In this document: piece by piece, positions 58,364-64,000 of the stretch
Layout: every line of letters begins with the position of its first letter
How positions within the stretch are numbered: position 1 is the first letter of the stretch
DNA from: Dama dama
Taxonomy: Eukaryota > Chordata > Mammalia > Artiodactyla > Cervidae
Assembly (NCBI RefSeq): GCF_033118175.1
Contig: NC_083685.1
Coordinates: 129,452,501-129,516,500, forward strand
Direction of reading: 5' to 3'
Length of the DNA stretch: 64,000 nt
The notes under the pieces: model-generated
Database searches by the model: none
Told to the model about the DNA's origin: nothing
The model's input: the letters and a program-made list of their open reading frames with translations, nothing else
Position numbers and translations under genes: made by a program

Positions 58364-58640
58364 GACTTCCCTGGTGGTCCAGTGGACAAGAATCCGCCTG
58401 CCATCGCAGCGGTCACGGTTCGATCCCTGGTCCGGGAGGATCCCACATCCCACATCACACCTAAGCCCGCATGCCACAACAACTGCAGCCACGCGCCCTG
58501 GAGACTGAGCTGCGAAACGAGAGAACGCAGGGCACCGAGAAGCCGGCGCTGCACCTGGGGAGCAGCCCCCGCTCCCTGCAGTTACAGGGAAGTCCATGGG
58601 GCAGCGAAGACCCAGCACCACCAAAAATAGATTAATACAA
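58364..58640 (+). mobile_element. CHR-type tRNA-derived SINE
   Basis: Sense: gacttccctggtggtccagtggacaagaatccgcctgcc, cacggttcgatccctggtccgggaggatcccacatc, body cccgcatgccacaacaactgcagcc...gagaagccgg and an aaaaatagattaataca end. Confidence 0.92.
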
Positions 58641-58829
58641 GCAATACATGTTTTAAAAAGAGAGGTGAGTGTGGGCAGCAGGCAGACACCGAGGAAGGTG
58701 ATCGCTCACATCAAACAGGTATGGATAAAAGCAGCCGAGCCTGTGTGTGGAGCTGGGCTTCAGGATGGGGCACCAGACTCAGGGTGGGCAAGGGTTGTGT
58801 ACTATCCCCAGCGTGAACAGAAACACTTC

Positions 58830-58925
58830 TTAAGTGCCCGCACTTTACATCCGTGAATTTGTTTAGTTTCCTTCCAAAGCCTGTGAACTAGGTATTAAGA
58901 CCATCCCCATTTTGAGGATGAAGAA
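58830..58925 (-). mobile_element. MIR SINE remnant
   Basis: Antisense MIR: ccttccaaagcctgtgaactaggtattaagaccatccccattttgaggatgaagaa. Confidence 0.65.
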
Positions 58926-58926
58926 T

Positions 58927-59160
58927 TTTTTAACATTTATTTTATTGGAGTACAGCTGATTTATAATGTGTTAATTTCTGCTGTCAGCAAAGTGAACCAG
59001 TTATACATACACATGTATCCACTCTTCTCTAGAGTCTTTTCACACATAGTTCATTACAGAGTAATGTGTAGGTTCCTATGCTGTACAGTAGGTCTTTAAA
59101 GCTATCATTTTACATATAGTAGTGTGTATAGGGGAGGGATAAATTGGGAGATTGGGGTAT
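58927..59160. mobile_element. L1 3'-end fragment with short inverted piece
   Basis: 58927-59130 is antisense L1 3' end (tttattttattggagtacagctgatttataatgtg...cctatgctgtacagtagg). From about 59132 a short sense L1 block follows (ggggagggataaattgggagattggggtatata). Confidence 0.8.
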
Positions 59161-59227
59161 ATATATATATTTTTTTTCATATTCTTTCCTATTATGGTTT
59201 ATCACGTATATTGAATGTAGTTACCTG

Positions 59228-59425
59228 GGCTTCCTTCATAGCTCAGTCGGTAAAGATTTTGCCTGCAATGCAGGAGGCAATTCCTAGGTCGGGAAGATCC
59301 CCTGGAGAAGGAAATGGCAATCCACTCCAGTATTCTTGCCTGGATAATCCCACAGACAGAGGAGCCTGGCGGGCTACAGTCCACGAGTCGCAAGAGTCAG
59401 ACACGATTTAGCAACTAAACCACCA
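59228..59425 (+). mobile_element. Bov-tA SINE
   Basis: Sense copy: gggcttccttcatagctcagtcggtaaag to gcaagagtcagacacgatttagcaactaaac. First of two same-strand copies about 70 bp apart. Confidence 0.95.
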
Positions 59426-59491
59426 TCACCTGTGCGATAGAGTAGGACCTTGTTTATCCATTCTATATATAATAGTTTGCAAGGGATAAAG

Positions 59492-59705
59492 AAGGGCTTC
59501 CCTGGTGGCTCAGTGGTAAAGAATCTGCCTGCAATGCAGGAGACTCGGGTTTGATTCTTTGGTCAGGAAGATCCCCTGGAGGAGGGCATGGCAACCCACT
59601 CCAGTATTCTTGCCTGGAGAATCCCATGGCAGGATCTTGGCAGGCTTACAGCCCGTAGGTTAGCAGAGTTGCAACCTATGGACTAAAATGACTTAGCATG
59701 CAAGC
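59492..59705 (+). mobile_element. Bov-tA SINE
   Basis: Sense copy: agggcttccctggtggctcagtggtaaagaatc to atgacttagcatgcaagc; the Bov-A 3' part is diverged (gttgcaacctatggac). Confidence 0.94.
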
Positions 59706-60444
59706 GATAAGCAATTAAAGCTTAACTAGTTTGGTAGATTTATCTGGAGTCAAAAAGAAAGCCAACGCTGAGGGGAAAAGGACCATAAGAAAGTCAGCTC
59801 CTTCCAGAGATACAGTTCTAAGTTTTAATGAGGAAAGGAGCTGTTGGCAGAAGAAGCAGGGTGAAGATGGTTCTTTGGATTTGATCTCAGCAAAAAAAAA
59901 AAAAAACAAGAGGAGGCCCAGTCACTAGGACTGGGTAGCTTGTTCAGAGCAGCACTGGATACTTGGCTGAGTTCTTTAGGACATTGTTTCTGAGCCACTC
60001 AGGTGCAGTCGGGATTGACCCATCTCAGAACAAGCAGCTGATGGGCGTGTGTGTGGGGTCCAGTCCCCTAAGCCCCAGGCACTGGGAACATCCACAGCAG
60101 GGAAATCTAAGCAGATGATTCCACTGAAAGCTGATCCATCCTCAAGCTCAGGAGGTCAGCAAAGAGGAACAGAGAGGAAGGGAGGAGTGGCCAACAAGCT
60201 GAAAAATCTTTCCGAGAAAATCGAGGCCAAGAGTCAGCAAGAATAGATTTTCATCCACACAGAACTCTCTGCAAAAGTAATAAAAGTTTGTTGAACTGGA
60301 GAGACTCCATTACTGAAGTCTAATGTTCAATTCTGGATGTGTTGCTTTTCAGGAGAAGTCATGGAGGTAGTGAAGAATTGGTACAGGAGACCTGGGAAAA
60401 GAATGGAAGAAGCAGGAGATATTCACTTGTGGATTCAAAAACAC
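59706..60444. other. Upstream KCNJ16 sequence, nothing recognised
   Basis: Purine-rich; two Lys/Ser-rich open frames of about 65 codons (59731-59928 and 60049-60246) are compositional and not supported as genes. Confidence 0.35.
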
Positions 60445-60975
60445 TTTGTTGTTGTTCAGTTGCTAAATAAGTCATGTCCAACTTTTTGTGAACCCGTGGG
60501 CTGCAGCAGGCCAGGCTTCCCTGTCCTTCACTGTCTCCCGAAGTTTGCTCAGATTCATGTCCATTGAGTCAGTGATGCCATCCAACCATCTCATCCTCTG
60601 TCGTCCTCCTCTTGCCATCAATCTTTCCCAGCATCAGGGTCTTTTCCAGTGAGTTGGTTTTCCCCATCAGGTGGTCAGAGTATTGGAGCTTCAGCTTCAG
60701 CATCAGTCCTTCCAATGAATATTCAGCACTGATTTCCTTTAGGATTGACTAGTTTGATCTCCTTGCAGTCCAAGGGACTCTCAGAAGTCTTCTCCACACC
60801 ACAATTTGAAAGCATCAGTTCTTTGGTACTCAGCCTTCTTTATGGTCCAACTCTTACATCGGTACATGACTACTAAGAAAGCCATAGCTTTGACTATACA
60901 GACTTTTGTCAGTAAAGTGCTATCTCTAATTTTTAATTTGTTGTCAAGGTTTGTCATAGATTTTTCTTCCAAAGG
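60445..60975 (-). mobile_element. BovB (RTE) LINE 3' end, longest in window
   Basis: Antisense: gttgttgttcagttgctaaataagtcatgtcc, cattgagtcagtgatgccatcc, ctcagccttctttatggtccaactc, catagctttgactatacagacttttgtc, and further upstream coding text to gtttgtcatagatttttcttcc. Confidence 0.94.
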
Positions 60976-61636
60976 AGCAAGCATCCTTTAATTGCATGGC
61001 TGCAGTCACCACCCATTTTTAGAATCTCCAACAATCTGGTGAAGAGCAAGGCTACTGATTCAAAAAATGGATGACCACTTGGAGAATATATATATATAGA
61101 AGAATTTCCTGAATTTGTTAGCGAGTTGAACTAGGCAACTCTGAACGCTTCTTCTTATACAAAGATTTAAAGATTTTTACGGTGTTTTTCGCTAACTAGT
61201 AAATAGCACTTCATGAAATTAAAAGCTTTATGAAATGAACAATGGTGAAAGACAGACTAAGAGGATTAAAAGTGAAGTGTAAGAAAGACCTCATCTTCTC
61301 ATTAAAGTGAAAACAGTTGGGTCTACTTTTTAATTTTAAATAATTATGAGCCATACTTTCATGCCAATAGGAAAGATCAGACTGGCCCATGTTTTGGTAC
61401 TGCTTACGCCCTTTGCTCATTGCATCAGCTTTTTAGTTGATCTGTCTTTACTTTCATTTTGCATTTCTGTGTGTGTCTTAAATTAAAAAAAAAAAAAAAT
61501 CTCAGGCCAAATCATAGATTTTTCTTAAGAGAAAAATTAGGGGAAGCCCAGAATAATGACTGACAGGGACATTCCAAAGATAGGAGATGCCTCTGGATCT
61601 ATTAGTCTTGCGTTCCTGGCTGCTTATCTGTTGTCT
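60976..61636. other. Upstream KCNJ16 sequence, nothing recognised
   Basis: AT-rich with an A run at 61485-61499; no supported element. Confidence 0.4.
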
Positions 61637-61832
61637 TCTCACTAAGTTGTCTCTGACCCTTTGTGACCCCATGGACTGCACCCCACCAGGCTCTTCCGTC
61701 CATGGGATTCCCCAGACAAGAATACTGGAGTGGATTGCCATGCCCTCCTCCAGGAGATCCTCCCCTCCCAGGGATGGAACCAGTCTCTTTCATTGGCAGG
61801 TGGCTTCTTACCGCTGAGCCAGCAGCGAAGCT
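61637..61832 (-). mobile_element. Bov-tA SINE
   Basis: Antisense: actaagttgtctctgaccctttgtgaccc to ttaccgctgagccagcagcgaagc. Core gggattccccagacaagaatactggagtgg. Confidence 0.94.
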
Positions 61833-62265
61833 GGTTCCAGGCTTCCCTTCAATGCAAATGTGAGGTCTCTTGCAAGGAACCCAACTTCAGGTTTTGATGG
61901 TTTGGGTCCCAGAAAGTCTTTATCAGGTACTTTTCACAACCTGCTACTCCATTTATATTATTTATGTAATGCAAACAAATGAGTGTCTTTATCTGAATCA
62001 TTTAGATTTGATTTTTGGAGTCTGACTGATTTCTATGGGAATCTCATCTCTACCACTTAGCTATGTGAATTCCGACCAGTTGTCTTACCGCTTTTCATCC
62101 CCGCCCCTTTAAAAGGATACTGATGGGAACGAAATCAGGTCTCATTATAAAATGATAGGTGTGCCCCAAATGTCAGTGGCTTTCATCTGGACAAAAACAG
62201 GAATTTTGCCTTGGCTGATTGGAAGCAGTCATGGTGATCATAATGGGCGTAGATGCTTTTGACAA
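61833..62265. other. Upstream KCNJ16 sequence, nothing recognised
   Basis: No element or exon seen. Confidence 0.4.
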
Positions 62266-62575
62266 CTTTTTTTTTAGTTGGAGAATAATTGCCTTGCAGT
62301 GTTGAGCTCGTTTCTCATGTACAACGTGAATCATCTACGTGGGTACGTGTATCTCCTCCCTCTTGGACCTCCCAGCCCACTGCACCCCCGCATCCCCTGC
62401 CCAGGTTGTCACAGAGCATCGAGTCATGCTCCCTGGGCTACACAGCGGCTTCCCACCGGCTCTCTATTCACACACGGTGGTGTGTATGTCACTGATACTC
62501 TCCCAGCCCGTGGCCTCCTCCCCCTCCCCATCTGTTCTCTACGTCTGCGCCTCTACCCCTGAGGGGCAGGTGTTT
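62266..62575 (-). mobile_element. Ruminant L1 3'-end fragment
   Basis: Antisense: tttagttggagaataattgccttgcagtg, tacaacgtgaatcatctacg, ctcctccctcttggacctcccagcc, gttgtcacagagcatcgagtc, ctgttctctacgtctgcgcctctacccctg. Confidence 0.88.
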
Positions 62576-62879
62576 TGATTTTTAAAAAGATCAAAATGTG
62601 AAATGACTGGTTTGTCTTTATGAAATCACATGCACACAGAAGAATGTCTCTGGCCCAGATGCTTGACCCTCTTGACCCTTGACCTCCTGCTTGACTCTCA
62701 TCACCCCTCATGCCAGCCCCTCCCGAATACCTTCACTGGACCTCGGCTGCATCACTGAGAAGATTGGCCTCATCAGAGAGGCGCGGCCCAGCCATGGAAT
62801 GTGGGTGTCTGGAAGCGGACAGTGGAACACTGCTGGTCGGAACACCACGTGGGCAGCGGGTCGAAGCTGGTGCAAACTG

Positions 62880-63462
62880 CCAGGACTAAGGGGCGGAGGT
62901 GGAATGAACTGGGAGGTTGGGGCTGACACCTGGAGATCAAGGCCAGCAAATCCTAAGGAAAGCAACCCCTAATATTCACTGGAAGGGCTGATGCTGAAGC
63001 TGAAGCTCCAATACTTCCACCACCTGATCTGAAAAAAGCTGACTGGTTGGAAGAGCTGACTCCTTGGAAAAGACCCTGATGCTAGGAAACACTGAAGGAA
63101 GGAGAAGAAGGGGGCAACAGAGGATATGACTGGATGGCATCATCGACTCAACGCACATGAGTTTGAGCAAACTCTGGGATATAGCAGGGGACAGGGAAGC
63201 CTGGCGTGCTGCAGTCCATGGGGTTGCAAAGAGTTGGCCACAACTGAGCAACTGAACGATAACAACATAAAATAGACAACAGATGGGAATCTACTATATG
63301 GCTCACTGACATCTACTCCATGCTCTGTGCTGACCTAAGTGGGGGGAAATCCCAACAAGAGGGGACGTGTGTGTACGTGTGGCTAATTCACCTCACTGTA
63401 CAGCAGAGATGAACACACCATTGTAAAGCAACTATGTGCCAATAAAAGTTGATTTAGAAAAT
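62880..63462 (+). mobile_element. L1 3' end, split by a BovB insertion
   Basis: Sense L1 text at 62880-62936 (gggcggaggtggaatgaactgggaggttggggctgacacc) resumes at 63263 (aacataaaatagacaacagatgg...cattgtaaagcaactatgtgccaataaaagtt). The two parts are adjacent in an intact L1. Confidence 0.85.
62937..63262 (+). mobile_element. BovB (RTE) LINE 3' end nested in L1
   Basis: Sense: aatattcactggaagggctgatgctgaagctgaagctccaatacttc, gactccttggaaaagaccctgatgctagg, to gagttggccacaactgagcaactgaacgataac. Inserted in the L1 fragment. Confidence 0.92.
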
Positions 63463-63594
63463 TGCCACAGCTTTGACATCACAGGTATTCGGCCTTCCTT
63501 ACTGCAAAACTGCAACTGGCTGGTAATTTTCTCAAACCTGAGAAGAAGACGTGTGTTCCTCGGAGTGGAGCCTCAGAGTTGAGATACGACTTTA

Positions 63595-63745
63595 AGCTTA
63601 GCTGATAACTGACTATCACTGTCTGTATCAAAGTTTCCCTCTTCTCTAAAATGAAGCTAATAAAAATTGTCTCCACTGAGTGTGTGCTCCCTGTGTGTCC
63701 CAGGTACTGTATCGAAGGAGATTAAATGATATCTAAGAGAGAGAA
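63595..63745 (+). mobile_element. MIR SINE remnant
   Basis: Sense MIR: gctgataactgactatcactgtctgtatcaaagtttccctcttctctaaaatgaagctaataaaaattgtctcc...gagattaaatgatat, matching the usual cctcatctgtaaaatgg...aggattaaatgag order. Confidence 0.7.
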
Positions 63746-63925
63746 AGGTCAGGAAAGGCTTTTGAGAAGGAGGCAGATTGAAGCAGTCACTTGGGAAGGG
63801 CAGGCTATGGGCTTTCAGGACCTCTAGGGATATTCCCCAGGCCCATCTGAATTCTCGGAAAGATTTCAAGGCTCACCGGAAGATAAAGAAGGAGGGGGAA
63901 GGGCTTTTTAAAAGGAAAGCTTAGG

Positions 63926-64000
63926 AACTTCTTTGGCGCTCCAGTGGTTAAGACTTCTTCCAGTGCAAGGAGTGAAGTTTCAGCCCCTGGTTGGGAAGTT
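63926..64000 (+). mobile_element. CHR-type SINE head, cut by window end
   Basis: Sense head: ggaacttctttggcgctccagtggttaagacttcttccagtgcaaggagtgaagtttcagcccctggttgggaagtt. The rest continues beyond 64000. Confidence 0.85.

Overview
The window is nuclear DNA of a ruminant artiodactyl, most likely a bovid such as cattle, sheep or goat. The evidence is dense Bov-tA tRNA-derived SINEs, BovB (RTE) LINE 3' ends, CHR-type cetartiodactyl SINEs and ruminant-type L1 3' ends, together with a mammalian potassium-channel gene pair. There are no bacterial operons, CRISPR arrays, functional tRNA or rRNA genes, or phage.

Two protein-coding genes are present, both on the minus strand. At the left edge is KCNJ2 (Kir2.1, strong inward rectifier). 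Residues 1-366 are readable at 1-1099; the last ~60 codons and the 3'UTR lie outside the window. Its noncoding first exon and promoter fit a CpG island at about 6930-8190, giving a first intron of about 6 kb. At 39135-40397 lies the complete single-exon coding region of KCNJ16 (Kir5.1, 420 aa), with a clean splice acceptor 99 bp upstream of the ATG. Gene order and spacing (coding regions about 38 kb apart, KCNJ16 upstream of KCNJ2, same strand) match the mammalian KCNJ16-KCNJ2 locus on human 17q24.3.

Layout: 1-1099 KCNJ2 coding exon; 1.1-7.1 kb KCNJ2 intron 1 with a BovB and an old L1 fragment; 6.9-8.2 kb CpG island promoter, bordered by two (TG)n tracts; 8.85-8.91 kb a cluster of T-box-like, NKX2-5-like and perfect MEF2 sites; 9-36 kb intergenic DNA carrying SINE, LINE and DNA-transposon copies; 36.2-40.5 kb an almost repeat-free block with KCNJ16 and its probable 3'UTR; 40.5-64 kb the upstream (5') side of KCNJ16, rich in Bov-tA, BovB, L1 and CHR insertions, nested and inverted in places.

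Kir2.1 sets the resting potential and IK1 current in heart and skeletal muscle. Kir5.1 does not conduct as a homomer and makes pH-sensitive channels with Kir4.1 in kidney and glia. Their adjacency reflects an old tandem duplication of the family, not an operon. The less expected observations are the MEF2 palindrome upstream of KCNJ2, the sharp GC rise confined to the KCNJ16 coding exon, a hAT-type miniature element with a perfect 8-bp target duplication, a 33-bp-arm palindrome at 45.9-46.0 kb, and two short exon-like segments of unknown nature (17.0-17.6 kb plus strand, 42.84-42.97 kb minus strand).
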